Assembly (NCBI RefSeq): GCF_037975235.1
Contig: NZ_CP150241.1
Span: 4,464,001 to 4,528,000, forward strand
Length of the DNA stretch: 64,000 nt
DNA from: Paenibacillus sp. FSL R5-0341
GTDB taxonomy: Bacteria > Bacillota > Bacilli > Paenibacillales > Paenibacillaceae
Direction of reading: 5' to 3'
The notes under the pieces were generated by a model. That model was not told the DNA's origin, did no database searches, and was given only the letters and a program-made list of their open reading frames with translations. Made by a program: the position numbers and the translations under genes. Positions 34,833-43,524 of this stretch are shown piece by piece. Positions within the stretch are counted from its first letter, which is position 1. Each line of letters opens with the position of its first letter.

Positions 34833-34847
34833 CTATGTCACCCTACC

Positions 34848-35117
34848 CTAATATACAAAATACCGAAGTATGGAGATCAGCCCATTCAGCGCGAGTTGTA
34901 GAACGATCAGCGCCACAATTGGGGAAATATCCAGCACTCCGAACAAAGGCGGGATAAATCGACGGAAAGGTCTTAGGTAAGGCTCCACAAATTTGCCTAT
35001 CCATTCACCGATGAAGCTTTCCCGCGCATTGGGAAGCCAAGACATCAATATGTAGACAATGACCATGTAAAAGTAAATCTGGTATAACGTGTACAACACG
35101 CTTTCAATCTGATACAA
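34848..35117 (-). CDS. ylmG: YggT/YlmG family membrane protein
   Basis: The protein has 89 residues and two membrane helices joined by a conserved amphipathic loop (ESFIGEWIGKFVEPYLRPFR, IPPLFGVLDISPIVAL), typical of YggT. Homologues are linked to membrane protein placement and division-site organisation, but the biochemical role is not settled. The start is TTG 35117 with GAGGTGA upstream. It is flanked by sepF and ylmH in the conserved order. Confidence 0.92.
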   Translation of the reverse strand: MYQIESVLYTLYQIYFYMVIVYILMSWLPNARESFIGEWIGKFVEPYLRPFRRFIPPLFGVLDISPIVALIVLQLALNGLISILRYFVY

Positions 35118-35124
35118 AAGTGGC

Positions 35125-35592
35125 TCACCTCATTCTGTTATAATCTTGCTCGCTGTCAGCCAGTATTTCCGTAATTGAGCCCTGAATTTCAACCGTATCT
35201 GGCGTACAGAGAAAAATGTTTCCGCCGATTTTGGAAATACCGCCACCCAATGCGTATACTGTGCCACTCAAAAAATCAATAACTCGCAGCGCTTGGTCCT
35301 GACGTATTCGTTGCAAGTTCACCACAACGGTACGATGCGAACGCAGATGGTCGGCAATTTCCTGAGCCTCGTCATAAGAACGTGGTTCATACAGGACAAC
35401 TTTAACATTTTTCTGGGAATGAATGCTCACCACATTATTCCCCCTTTGGTTTCTACGTTTATCGAGACTGGAGGTTTCAGCTTCCTGCTGTTCAGGTTCA
35501 TTTTCCTCCTGCGCAGCCATCCGTTCACGTTCCACAATCTCTTCCTCTTCCTGAAGTCCGAGGAAATTCATAAATTTATTCATTACGCCCAT
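35125..35592 (-). CDS. sepF: SepF, FtsZ-ring membrane tether
   Basis: SepF (155 aa) polymerises and anchors FtsZ to the membrane. An N-terminal amphipathic helix MGVMNKFMNFLGL is followed by an acidic linker rich in Glu and Gln, then the SepF core with VVLYEPRSYDEAQEIADHL, RRTVV-like VVVNLQRIRQDQALRVIDFL, and SGTVYALGGGISKIGG. ATG 35592 has GAGGAGGG eight bases upstream. It overlaps ylmE by ten bases. Confidence 0.95.
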   Translation of the reverse strand: MGVMNKFMNFLGLQEEEEIVERERMAAQEENEPEQQEAETSSLDKRRNQRGNNVVSIHSQKNVKVVLYEPRSYDEAQEIADHLRSHRTVVVNLQRIRQDQALRVIDFLSGTVYALGGGISKIGGNIFLCTPDTVEIQGSITEILADSEQDYNRMR

Positions 35593-36284
35593 CGTGAACC
35601 CTCCTCTTTTCCTACGAGAATCGATCCTAGCCGTACCCAGGTTGCCCCTTCTTCAATGGCCACTTCAAAATCATTGGACATCCCCATCGACAGTTCAGTC
35701 AATGGTTCTGCTGTAAGGGCTTGTCCATTCAGTTGATCTCTCAGCTCACGCAATCCACGAAATACGGGACGCGTCAGCTCCGGATTTTCCTCATGAGGTG
35801 CCATGGTCATCAGGCCGACGACCTTGAGATTGTTGAACGAACGAATATCACGCAAAAATGAACTTGCCTGTTCAGGCTGTAAACCATACTTGCTCTCTTC
35901 ACCCGAAATATTCACCTGCAAAAACGTTTCCACCTGGATGCCAAGTGAAGCTGCTTTCTTATCCAACTCCTTCGCCAATGACAAACGATCCAGTGAATGT
36001 ATGTAACGAAACTTGCCTATCACGTCTTTCACCTTGTTCGTCTGCAAATGACCGATAAAGTGCCAGGTGCCCTGTTGACCAAATGCTTCCCATTTGGCCT
36101 GTGCATCCTGCCACCGATTTTCTCCAATATGCTCAAGACCATGCTCCAGCACCGATCCCGTTGTTTCAAGTGAGACGTACTTCGTGACCGCAATCACGTT
36201 CACATCATCACGTTGACGGTTACTGCGCCGACATGCATCTTCAATCTTATGGTTCACCTGTTGTATACGCTCCTCCAAAGACAC
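35583..36284 (-). CDS. ylmE: YggS/PLPBP family PLP-homeostasis protein
   Basis: The protein has 233 residues and an alanine-racemase-like TIM-barrel domain without racemase partners. The PLP lysine lies in VIAVTKYVSLETTG, followed by HIGENRWQDAQAKWE, WHFIGHLQTNKVK, the pocket VNISGEESKYGL and LSMGMSNDFEVAIEEGATWV. The family buffers pyridoxal phosphate and influences amino acid pools. It sits in the ylm cluster with sepF, as in other Firmicutes. Confidence 0.94.
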   Translation of the reverse strand: MSLEERIQQVNHKIEDACRRSNRQRDDVNVIAVTKYVSLETTGSVLEHGLEHIGENRWQDAQAKWEAFGQQGTWHFIGHLQTNKVKDVIGKFRYIHSLDRLSLAKELDKKAASLGIQVETFLQVNISGEESKYGLQPEQASSFLRDIRSFNNLKVVGLMTMAPHEENPELTRPVFRGLRELRDQLNGQALTAEPLTELSMGMSNDFEVAIEEGATWVRLGSILVGKEEGSRWA

Positions 36285-36290
36285 AGAGGG

Positions 36291-37190
36291 TCACCTCTCT
36301 TCCAGCCCAATCCAGCTCGCCATCCGCCCTGTAATCCCATTTTCCTTCCGATAGGAGAAAAATAGTTCGGGATGACAACTTGTACACCATGTTGTACATT
36401 CGATATGATCCGGCATTATTCCTGCTTTCATCATAATGTGTCGATTACATTCTTTCAAGTTTAACATCGTTTTGCCGTTATTCACGGGTCGATATGCTTG
36501 TTTAGAAGCAGAATCCTCGTATTTATCATTAACCGGGGAATCCTCAAACCAAACCCGCACATGCTGCATAACCGCCTCATCCACTTCATAACAGCAATCC
36601 CCAATGGACGGACCGATAGCAGCCCGGATATCCTGTCTACGGCTTCCATACTCCCGTTCCATCGTCTCCACCATGGATACAGCGATACCCGCGACTGTAC
36701 CTTTCCAACCCGCATGAGCAAGGCCAACAGCCTGCTGTACAGGGTCGTAGAAATAAAGGGGAACACAGTCTGCATAGAAAGAAGTCAGCAGCACCCCGGG
36801 CACATTCGAGACCAATCCATCCGTATCCTGCAGCGCAGAGTGACGATCAAGTAATCCTCTGCTCCGATCTTCAGCGGTTATTACAGCCACATGTTTGCCA
36901 TGCACCTGCTCTCCACAAGTCCAGGCTTCTGCTGCAAAGCCAATCTTCTCGGTTACAAGCCTGCGGTTGTTAAGTACAACTTCCGGATCATCCCCCACAT
37001 GATAAGCACAATTGAGCGTAGCGTAGGGAGAATTTCCGACTCCACCATGTCTTGTCGTAAACCCGACCGTCAACATTTCAAACTGCTGTCTCCAAGGCTC
37101 AACATATAATAATAACGGGTCAGAACCGAAATCTGAGTTAGGATTCTCTGTCCGTTCAAGTAATTCCTTATTCAATACAAAGGGTTCCAT
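36291..37190 (-). CDS. ylmD: YlmD/PgeF (YfiH) family, peptidoglycan-editing factor
   Basis: The protein has 299 residues of the laccase-domain (YfiH) fold. Zn/Cu-binding His and Cys residues sit in GFTTRHGGVGNSPYATLNC, LTSFYADCVPLYFYDP and VGLAHAGWKGTVAGIA, plus AAIGPSIGDCCYEVDE. The family oxidises or hydrolyses purine nucleosides in vitro. In E. coli PgeF prevents L-Ser misincorporation into peptidoglycan. That biological role would fit this cell-wall/division neighbourhood, but it is inferred. It is seven bases from ylmE. Confidence 0.92.
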   Translation of the reverse strand: MEPFVLNKELLERTENPNSDFGSDPLLLYVEPWRQQFEMLTVGFTTRHGGVGNSPYATLNCAYHVGDDPEVVLNNRRLVTEKIGFAAEAWTCGEQVHGKHVAVITAEDRSRGLLDRHSALQDTDGLVSNVPGVLLTSFYADCVPLYFYDPVQQAVGLAHAGWKGTVAGIAVSMVETMEREYGSRRQDIRAAIGPSIGDCCYEVDEAVMQHVRVWFEDSPVNDKYEDSASKQAYRPVNNGKTMLNLKECNRHIMMKAGIMPDHIECTTWCTSCHPELFFSYRKENGITGRMASWIGLEER

Positions 37191-37241
37191 TCTCTCACCT
37201 CACCACTTCCAGTGTACCAAATGAGCCACATTCTGTCTCAT

Positions 37242-37634
37242 TTATATCGTTCGACGCTGATTACGTTCCGAACGCTCAAGGCGTTCCACACGTTCTGTAC
37301 GGTTATGTTGCTGTTCATCATACAGACGTGCTTCCCGATCACGCTCATCATACGTATTCTCCTTTACTTCATCCATCTTAACCAAAATCACATCTGAACC
37401 AATCTTCACAATATTTCTCCAGGGAATCACCAGATCCGTTCCCCCGCCAAAGAGCCCCATAAAACGGCTGTACCCTGGTACAACAATCGCTTCAATTCGT
37501 CCCTGCTTCAGATCAAGCTCCAGGTCACTGATCTGCCCCAGACGTTTACCATCCGTAATGTTAATAACATCCTTTGTCTGAAAGTCCGAGATTTTCATGC
37601 CTCGTGCCGCTACTTCGCTCGTATTTACTTTCAT
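37242..37634 (-). CDS. ylmC: YlmC/YmxH family PRC-barrel sporulation protein
   Basis: The protein has 130 residues with a PRC-barrel core (MKISDFQTKDVINITDGKRL, GQISDLELDLKQGRIEAIVV). A variable, strongly charged tail rich in Arg, Glu and Asp (RTERVERLERSERNQRR) extends well beyond the short B. subtilis proteins. Members are annotated as sporulation proteins and lie after sigG, as here. Direct function is unknown. Confidence 0.88.
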   Translation of the reverse strand: MKVNTSEVAARGMKISDFQTKDVINITDGKRLGQISDLELDLKQGRIEAIVVPGYSRFMGLFGGGTDLVIPWRNIVKIGSDVILVKMDEVKENTYDERDREARLYDEQQHNRTERVERLERSERNQRRTI

Positions 37635-37748
37635 TCATTTCCGCCCCCCTGTTAGTCCTCTTCTGCCCGTTCCTCACGCTTCTATACAATATATGTTTCA
37701 GGGGCGAAAAATGTCCTGTTTTTCATCGAATGTGGAAAGGACCAAAGC

Positions 37749-37789
37749 AAAAAGACGACCAACGGTATACATTACCCCGATTGATCGTC
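37749..37789 (-). terminator. Terminator of sigG
   Basis: GACGATCAA/TTGGTCGTC (37781-37789 with 37754-37762), including one G-T pair and inner pairing, is followed by TTTTTGC on the minus strand, 20 bases after the sigG stop. Confidence 0.75.
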
Positions 37790-37808
37790 CTCCTGCCCTT
37801 GCATCGTG

Positions 37809-38591
37809 TTACGACTTTACATGTTTTTGCATCTGCTGTATCGCTGATTTCTCCAGACGTGATACCTGAGCCTGGGAAATGCCAATTTCATCAGCCACTT
37901 CCATCTGGGTTTTTCCTTCGAAAAACCGCATCGACAGAATCATTTTTTCCCGCTGACCAAGACGATGCATTGCTTCCCGGAGCGCTATTTCCTCGATCCA
38001 CGACACATCCTTGTTTCTGTCATCACTGATCTGATCCATGACATAGATCGGATCTCCACCATCATGATAGATCGGTTCGAAGAGCGAGACCGGATCCTGA
38101 ATGGCGTCCAATGCAAAAACAACATCTTCCTTCGGCACATTCAGTACTTCCGCAATTTCGAATATCGTCGGTTCCCGGGAATTTTTATTCGTCAGGCTGT
38201 CACGGACCTGAAGTGCTTTGTAAGCAATGTCCCTCAAGGACCGAGATACCCGAATCGGGTTATTATCACGCAGGTATCGACGGATTTCACCGATAATCAT
38301 CGGCACCGCGTAGGTTGAAAATTTGACATTCTGGGATAAATCAAAATTATCAATGGCTTTCATCAGGCCGATGCAACCAACCTGGAACAGATCATCGACA
38401 AACTCCCCCCGATTGTTAAAGCGCTGAATGACACTGAGTACCAGACGCAGGTTGCCATTCACTAATTTCTCTCTTGCTGAGCGATCATGGTGTTGCTGAA
38501 GGGAATGAAACAATTCCCGCATTTCAGTGTTGGTGAGGACAGGCAATTTTGCGGTGTCCACGCCACAAATCTCGACTTTGTTTCGGGTCAT
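37809..38591 (-). CDS. sigG: Sporulation sigma factor G
   Basis: SigG (260 aa) directs late forespore transcription. It has sigma-70 region 2 (LFQVGCIGLMKAIDNFD, YAVPMIIGEIRRYLRD), region 3 and region 4 (REKMILSMRFFEGKTQMEVA, GISQAQVSRLEKSAI). The N-terminal VEICGVDTAKLPVL and overall sequence match SigG rather than SigF. ATG 38591 follows GGGAGG. A sigma-F/G-type promoter lies 36 bases upstream, and sigE precedes it, as in B. subtilis. Confidence 0.96.
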   Translation of the reverse strand: MTRNKVEICGVDTAKLPVLTNTEMRELFHSLQQHHDRSAREKLVNGNLRLVLSVIQRFNNRGEFVDDLFQVGCIGLMKAIDNFDLSQNVKFSTYAVPMIIGEIRRYLRDNNPIRVSRSLRDIAYKALQVRDSLTNKNSREPTIFEIAEVLNVPKEDVVFALDAIQDPVSLFEPIYHDGGDPIYVMDQISDDRNKDVSWIEEIALREAMHRLGQREKMILSMRFFEGKTQMEVADEIGISQAQVSRLEKSAIQQMQKHVKS

Positions 38592-38626
38592 CGTGATTTA
38601 CCTCCCAAGGAGAAACATTAATGTAC

Positions 38627-38654
38627 ATTATCTCCGGGGCAGGCTTTTTTATTC
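38627..38654 (-). promoter_or_regulatory. Candidate sigma-F/G promoter of sigG
   Basis: On the minus strand GAATA (38650-38654) and GGAGATAAT (38627-38635) are 14 bases apart. The -10 fits the forespore consensus GGNRANANT at every position; the -35 GAATA is near-consensus and the spacer one base short. B. subtilis sigG also has a sigma-F promoter here. Confidence 0.5.
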
Positions 38655-38702
38655 GTACTTGGCATCCTTGCCAGTAATACCCATTCTGACCAACAATGTA
38701 TT

Positions 38703-39425
38703 TCAGACCATTTTATTGAACTCCTTGCGGAGTCTTTTAATGATTCTTTTTTCGAGTCGAGAGATGTAGGATTGGGAGATTCCAAGTAGATCCGCCACAT
38801 CTTTTTGAGTCTTTTCTTCCCCATCCGTCAAGCCAAAACGAAGCTCCATAATCATTCGCTCGCGCTCCGTTAATTTTTCCAGTGCTTTGTGCAAAAGCTT
38901 CCGGTCTACCTGCTCTTCAATATTCCGATAGATTGTATCGTTTTCTGTACCCAGTACATCGGATAATAATAGTTCATTTCCATCCCAATCAATGTTGAGC
39001 GGTTCGTCAAAAGAAACTTCAGTTCGGATCTTACTATTGCGTCGCAGGTACATCAAAATTTCATTTTCGATGCAACGGGAAGCGTATGTTGCCAGTTTGA
39101 TTTTCTTTTCGGGGTCGAATGTATTGACTGCCTTAATCAATCCGATCGCTCCAATGGAGACCAAATCTTCAATATTGATTCCTGTATTCTCAAATTTGCG
39201 TGCGATGTATACCACCAGACGCAGGTTGCGCTCAATGAGCATCGCGCGAATGGCCGAGTCTCCCGAGGATAATTTTTGCAGTAAAAATTCTTCCTCTTCA
39301 CGTGTCAATGGTGGCGGAAGCGCCTCACTTCCCCCAATATAATAGATCTCTTCACTTTTGAGCCCCAACAAAAATAACAGACGGTAATATTGCAGCTGCG
39401 CCACCAGTTTCCATTTCACAAGCAT
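38703..39425 (-). CDS. sigE: Pro-sigma-E, mother-cell sporulation sigma factor
   Basis: SigE (240 aa) is made as an inactive precursor and cut by SpoIIGA after engulfment begins. The pro-sequence is residues 1 to about 28 ([20 protein letters not shown]), before the conserved [20 protein letters not shown]. Regions 2 ([39 protein letters not shown]) and 4 ([40 protein letters not shown]) follow. ATG 39425 has AGGAGG. It lies 11 bases after spoIIGA. Confidence 0.97.
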   Translation of the reverse strand: MLVKWKLVAQLQYYRLLFLLGLKSEEIYYIGGSEALPPPLTREEEEFLLQKLSSGDSAIRAMLIERNLRLVVYIARKFENTGINIEDLVSIGAIGLIKAVNTFDPEKKIKLATYASRCIENEILMYLRRNSKIRTEVSFDEPLNIDWDGNELLLSDVLGTENDTIYRNIEEQVDRKLLHKALEKLTERERMIMELRFGLTDGEEKTQKDVADLLGISQSYISRLEKRIIKRLRKEFNKMV

Positions 39426-39436
39426 GTACGTTCCTC

Positions 39437-40426
39437 CTATACCACATTCAGCGGCTTTTCTGTTGCTCCCGCAGAGAGAGCCGTAGACTGCGCAGAAGCA
39501 GCGTCTTGCACAAGTTCAGGATGAATCACGGCCTGGTATTTCCCATCCGACGACAACACACCTCCATCCAGCCCAATAAGTACCCTTGTCGTCTCATAAC
39601 ATGTTTCCTCCATCGTTACCTTCACCCGGTCCGGTTTCATCGCCAGCATAAACGCAGTCCCTTTGTTAATGCCCCGATAGGGCACAAGCCGCAGTCGATC
39701 CTGCCACTGAAAACTTTCCTGATTAAGCTCCATAATAAGGTTGTCCGGCGCCTCGTCCTTGAGTCTGCCCTTCCATGAAGCCGGCAGCATGTCTTGCCAT
39801 AACGAAACCTCCATCACCATGACCGGCATGCGCGATAAGGGATCCGTGAGTTGATTGCCCGTATCCAGAAGGCCTGTACAAGAAATGACTACCTCATCGA
39901 TGCAGACCTCAACTTTGCCCAAATAGGTCGTCATGCGATCCGTTTTACGTTTCGAGCTTTGCACAGCTTTGAATAATAACAGGACAGCGAAAAATACGAT
40001 AAACGTGAACCAGAAGGCAATCTTCAGATCAAACGACATGCCGCCTGAAGCTGTGAACCAAATGCCGTTAAACAGCTCTCCGGAGCTCTGAAGCATGTAA
40101 TGCACACCCAGAATACCTCCGGCAGCGACAAAATTAATCACATAGAAGGTACCGAGCGTCCTCGCAAAAGCCTGCAGACCCTTAAAACCAAAAGCAATCG
40201 TAAGCATGACCAGCGAGAACCCGAACTTGATCAAAAAGGTGAACATAAAATCAAACTCCGGTACAAACATCATGACCACGTATAATGCGCCCACAATGGC
40301 TGATAGCAACCATCTCCACCAGACCAGCTTTGTTTTGCGCATCCAGGCGGTCAGTCCGATGAGTGCACCGTCAATACACAGGTTTGTCAAAAAAATAAGA
40401 TCCACATACACAATCAAACTCTTCAC
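39437..40426 (-). CDS. spoIIGA: Sigma-E processing aspartic peptidase SpoIIGA
   Basis: SpoIIGA (329 aa) has five membrane helices in its N-terminal half (about 1-160). The C-terminal aspartic-protease-like domain has the active Asp in [18 protein letters not shown], and a second conserved block [20 protein letters not shown] follows. It dimerises and removes the sigma-E pro-sequence on a signal from the forespore (SpoIIR). GTG 40426 gives the longest form. TTG 40417, with AGGTGA five bases upstream, would give an N-terminus closer to other SpoIIGA proteins ([16 protein letters not shown]). Confidence 0.93.
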   Translation of the reverse strand: MKSLIVYVDLIFLTNLCIDGALIGLTAWMRKTKLVWWRWLLSAIVGALYVVMMFVPEFDFMFTFLIKFGFSLVMLTIAFGFKGLQAFARTLGTFYVINFVAAGGILGVHYMLQSSGELFNGIWFTASGGMSFDLKIAFWFTFIVFFAVLLLFKAVQSSKRKTDRMTTYLGKVEVCIDEVVISCTGLLDTGNQLTDPLSRMPVMVMEVSLWQDMLPASWKGRLKDEAPDNLIMELNQESFQWQDRLRLVPYRGINKGTAFMLAMKPDRVKVTMEETCYETTRVLIGLDGGVLSSDGKYQAVIHPELVQDAASAQSTALSAGATEKPLNVV

Positions 40427-40492
40427 CTGCCTGCGCGTAACATATCGAAATATCAGTATCCCGGTATTCCGATATTCCTGAGCATATTCACA

Positions 40493-40525
40493 AGTATACG
40501 GAGCCCCCTGTTCAAAGTCTGTCTA
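40493..40525 (-). promoter_or_regulatory. Candidate Spo0A-type spoIIG promoter
   Basis: TAGACA (40520-40525) and TATACT (40493-40498) are separated by 21 bases, an over-long spacer like the Spo0A-activated sigma-A promoter of B. subtilis spoIIG. A TGTCGGAA element at 40554-40561, one mismatch from the 0A box TGTCGAA, lies about 30 bases upstream. Confidence 0.5.
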
Positions 40526-40624
40526 ATCATGGGGGTGTGTTTCCAACTTTTTTTGTCGGAATTGCTCAGGCCCGTTGTTCAGAATTTGTTCAATGCTGTA
40601 TGCTATGATATCTAAAAAAAACAG

Positions 40625-40660
40625 AAAAAACCCGGTCACTCCATCAGGAGCACCGGGTTT
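40625..40660 (-). terminator. Terminator of ftsZ
   Basis: AACCCGGT and ACCGGGTT arms, with GCTCC/GGAGT inside, are followed by TTTTTT on the minus strand, 20 bases after the ftsZ stop. It separates ftsAZ from the spoIIG operon. Confidence 0.88.
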
Positions 40661-40680
40661 TGGATAAATCGATATGTGTA

Positions 40681-41796
40681 TTAATCGTTGTTATTATTGC
40701 GTGAACGATTGCGTAAAAATGTCGGAATATCCAGCTGATCATTGCTCGGCTGATTTCCGAAAGGACGCAGGTTCGGCGAACGCGTATCCGTTGTCTCCGC
40801 TGTTGCTGGAGCTGGCTTACGTCCTGGTGGTGGTGGAGCAGGTTTATCTTCAAAACCGGTTGCAATAACCGTAACCTTAATCTCCTCTTTCAGGTCTTCG
40901 TCAATGATGGCACCAAAGATCATATTCACTTCCGGGTCGGAAGCAGACGTTACGATCTCTGCAGCTTCGTTCACTTCATACAGGGACAGATTAACGCCAC
41001 CCGTAATGTTCATGATTACGCCGCGAGCACCTTCAATCGAAGTTTCAAGCAAAGGACTCATAATGGCTTTCCGCGCTGCTTCTGCGGCACGATTCTCACC
41101 AGTTGATTCACCAATTCCCATAAGCGCAGAACCACGTTCATGCATAATCGTTTTGACGTCAGCAAAGTCAAGGTTGATCAGACCCGGTACAGCGATCAAA
41201 TCAGAGATACCTTGTACAGCTTGACGAAGTACGTTATCCGCTTGACGGAATGCTTCAAGCATCGGAGTCTTTTTGTCTACGATCTCGAGCAAACGATCAT
41301 TAGGAATCACGATCAGTGTGTCGACTTTTTCTTTGAGAGCTTCAATACCTTGCTCTGCATGGCTGGAACGCTTGCGTCCTTCGAATGTAAATGGACGAGT
41401 CACGACACCAACGGTAAGTGCACCACACTCTTTAGCGATTTCGGCAATAACCGGAGCCGCACCTGTACCTGTACCGCCGCCCATACCGGCTGTAACAAAT
41501 ACCATGTCTGCACCTTTCAACGTGTTCATGATCAGATCGCGAGATTCTTCCGCTGCTTTTTTACCTACATCCGGATTGGCACCCGCACCAAGACCACGAG
41601 TCAATTTATCACCGATTTGCAATTTATGCTCGGATTTCGCCAGGTGTAACGCCTGAGCATCCGTATTCACCGTAATAAATTCAACACCTTGTACACCATT
41701 TTCAATCATACGGTTGACTGCATTGCTTCCGCCGCCGCCTACACCGATGACTTTAATTTGAGCCAAGCTCTCCATCTCGAAATCAAATTCCAACAT
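40681..41796 (-). CDS. ftsZ: FtsZ, tubulin-like division ring GTPase
   Basis: FtsZ (371 aa) has the N-terminal [18 protein letters not shown], the tubulin signature [18 protein letters not shown] at about 105 and the synergy-loop [12 protein letters not shown] proline-rich linker precedes the conserved tail [15 protein letters not shown], which binds FtsA and SepF. ATG 41796 has GGGGAGAT eight bases upstream; an earlier ATG at 41817 adds seven unconserved residues. It pairs with ftsA upstream and ends at a terminator. Confidence 0.98.
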   Translation of the reverse strand: MLEFDFEMESLAQIKVIGVGGGGSNAVNRMIENGVQGVEFITVNTDAQALHLAKSEHKLQIGDKLTRGLGAGANPDVGKKAAEESRDLIMNTLKGADMVFVTAGMGGGTGTGAAPVIAEIAKECGALTVGVVTRPFTFEGRKRSSHAEQGIEALKEKVDTLIVIPNDRLLEIVDKKTPMLEAFRQADNVLRQAVQGISDLIAVPGLINLDFADVKTIMHERGSALMGIGESTGENRAAEAARKAIMSPLLETSIEGARGVIMNITGGVNLSLYEVNEAAEIVTSASDPEVNMIFGAIIDEDLKEEIKVTVIATGFEDKPAPPPPGRKPAPATAETTDTRSPNLRPFGNQPSNDQLDIPTFLRNRSRNNNND

Positions 41797-41946
41797 ATTA
41801 TTCCATCTCCCCCTCAATGTGCATGGATGGCCCGTCCAATTTTTGATTTGAACCGAATCAATTTCATATATCGACGAACGAAAGCGTTTATTTTAGTACC
41901 GGCGCATTCAGACGGCTTCAAGAATGTATGAAATGGATCCAACCTG

Positions 41947-43230
41947 TTATATAAATTCACTGAACATATTCTTCAGCCGTTCGAACAGACCGGGTTTTTG
42001 CTCCGATTCCTGTGCCGCATTCGGCTTCGGACGGTTGGTCGGTTTCTTGTTGTTATTATTATTGTTGTTATTTCCACCGCCGTTATTGATCGAGGGACGA
42101 ATACGCAAACTGCGAATTACACTATGCAATATGCCGACTCCGCTTGTGAAACCAGGGTCACGCACACCAATATAATCCGGGACTGCAACTCGTACCGAAG
42201 CAGCCAGCTCATGTTGAGCAACCTGCAGAACCCCCGGCATAGAGACCGTACCTCCCGTTAGTATATAACCTCCAGGAAGCTCGTTGTAACCAAGACGCTT
42301 CACTTCTTGAGAGATCATCTGGAATATTTCCTGAACCCGAGGTTCAATAATAGCCGCCAGATCCTCCTGTGAAAATTCCTTGTCTACATTACTGCCGATT
42401 CGGGTTACTTTGAACATAACATCCGCAGCAGCATCATCCAACCAGGCGCAGCCATATTTCAGTTTCACTTTCTCCGCTTGATCGGTTAACGTGCGTAGGC
42501 CATAGGCGATATCATTCGTTACAAACTCCCCGCCAATAGGCAACGTTGATGTTGCGACAAGACTGTCTTCTTCAAAAATGGCGATGGTTGTTGCACCTGC
42601 TCCAATATCAACAAGCACGGAACCCATCGTTTTTTCATCTTTGGACAAAGCCAGTTGACCCGCTCCAAGCGACATGAGAACCAGATCGCTTACTTTCAGA
42701 CCCGCTTTTTCCACGCAGCGCAAAAGATTATGTATCGCGGTTTTTGCACCCGTAATGATCGTTGCTTCAACTTCCAGACGAACACCAATCATACCACGGG
42801 GGTCCTGTATGCCCTCCAAGCCATCTACAACATATTGCTTGGCGACAACATCAATAATTTCCCGTTCCGGCGGAACTGCAATCACTTCGGCTGCTTTCAA
42901 CACCCGCTCCATGTCTTCTTCTCCGATCTCACGATCCTCGTTAGACACAGCCACGACGCCGTGACTGCTCATCAGTCCGATATGATTTCCTGAGATTCCA
43001 ACATACACTTCGGATATTTGAATACCTACCATACGTTCTGCATGATCCACTGCGTTGCGAATCGATTGCACCGTCTGATCGATATCTACGATTACACCTT
43101 TGCGAATTCCCTCCGAGTCGGCAGATCCAACTCCTATAATATTAAAGGTTCCATTATTAATTTCCCCAATAATAGCGCGAATTTTGGATGTACCGATGTC
43201 CAAACTAACAATGATGTCATTGTTGCTCAA
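41947..43230 (-). CDS. ftsA: FtsA, actin-like FtsZ anchor
   Basis: FtsA (427 aa) has the actin-fold phosphate loops VSLDIGTSKIRAIIGEI and VDIGAGATTIAIFEE, the 1C interaction domain, and YILTGGTVSMPGV. It ends in the membrane-binding amphipathic helix GLFERLKNMFSEFI. A run of eight Asn (GGGNNNNNNNN) in the linker before the helix is coded by AAT/AAC repeats. I choose TTG 43230 because AGGAGGTG is eight bases upstream and it gives the family N-terminus SNNDIIVSLDIGTS. The frame stays open to 43422 but the extra part is not FtsA-like. A sigma-H-type promoter lies 60 bases upstream. Confidence 0.96.
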   Translation of the reverse strand: MSNNDIIVSLDIGTSKIRAIIGEINNGTFNIIGVGSADSEGIRKGVIVDIDQTVQSIRNAVDHAERMVGIQISEVYVGISGNHIGLMSSHGVVAVSNEDREIGEEDMERVLKAAEVIAVPPEREIIDVVAKQYVVDGLEGIQDPRGMIGVRLEVEATIITGAKTAIHNLLRCVEKAGLKVSDLVLMSLGAGQLALSKDEKTMGSVLVDIGAGATTIAIFEEDSLVATSTLPIGGEFVTNDIAYGLRTLTDQAEKVKLKYGCAWLDDAAADVMFKVTRIGSNVDKEFSQEDLAAIIEPRVQEIFQMISQEVKRLGYNELPGGYILTGGTVSMPGVLQVAQHELAASVRVAVPDYIGVRDPGFTSGVGILHSVIRSLRIRPSINNGGGNNNNNNNNKKPTNRPKPNAAQESEQKPGLFERLKNMFSEFI

Positions 43231-43290
43231 GTCTGTGGCACCTCCTGACTCCAATAGTAAGATACGTTCGGGTTTAAACACTCTTAAAAC

Positions 43291-43319
43291 ATATTCAACA
43301 CACTTCAGGCTTTCCCTCT
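43291..43319 (-). promoter_or_regulatory. Sigma-H-type promoter of ftsAZ
   Basis: On the minus strand AGAGGGAAA (43311-43319), 11 bases, then GTTGAATAT (43291-43299) fit the sigma-H consensus RNAGGAWWW-N11-RNNGAATWW with one mismatch. B. subtilis ftsAZ also has a sigma-H promoter that raises FtsAZ at the onset of sporulation. Confidence 0.65.
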
Positions 43320-43462
43320 TTTTTCTACAATGTTTTTGGGTGTCAAAATCTGGTTGCGAGACATAAAACCTTGAAGAAAAAAGAAGGAGGCAACTCATGT
43401 GCCATAAGTTCAAGTGTATCATTTTTTCTTCATCTCAGAAAGAACAAGTTTCATTGCTCTGA

Positions 43463-43477
43463 CGGGGCCAAACCCCG
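43463..43477 (-). other. Small GC hairpin after divIB
   Basis: CGGGG/CCCCG with a five-base loop, without a U-run, sits between divIB and ftsA. It may reduce but probably does not end transcription. Confidence 0.4.
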
Positions 43478-43524
43478 ACCCGCCTAGGCTTTCATATTCA
43501 GTTCAGCCTCAAAGATGGCAAAGA

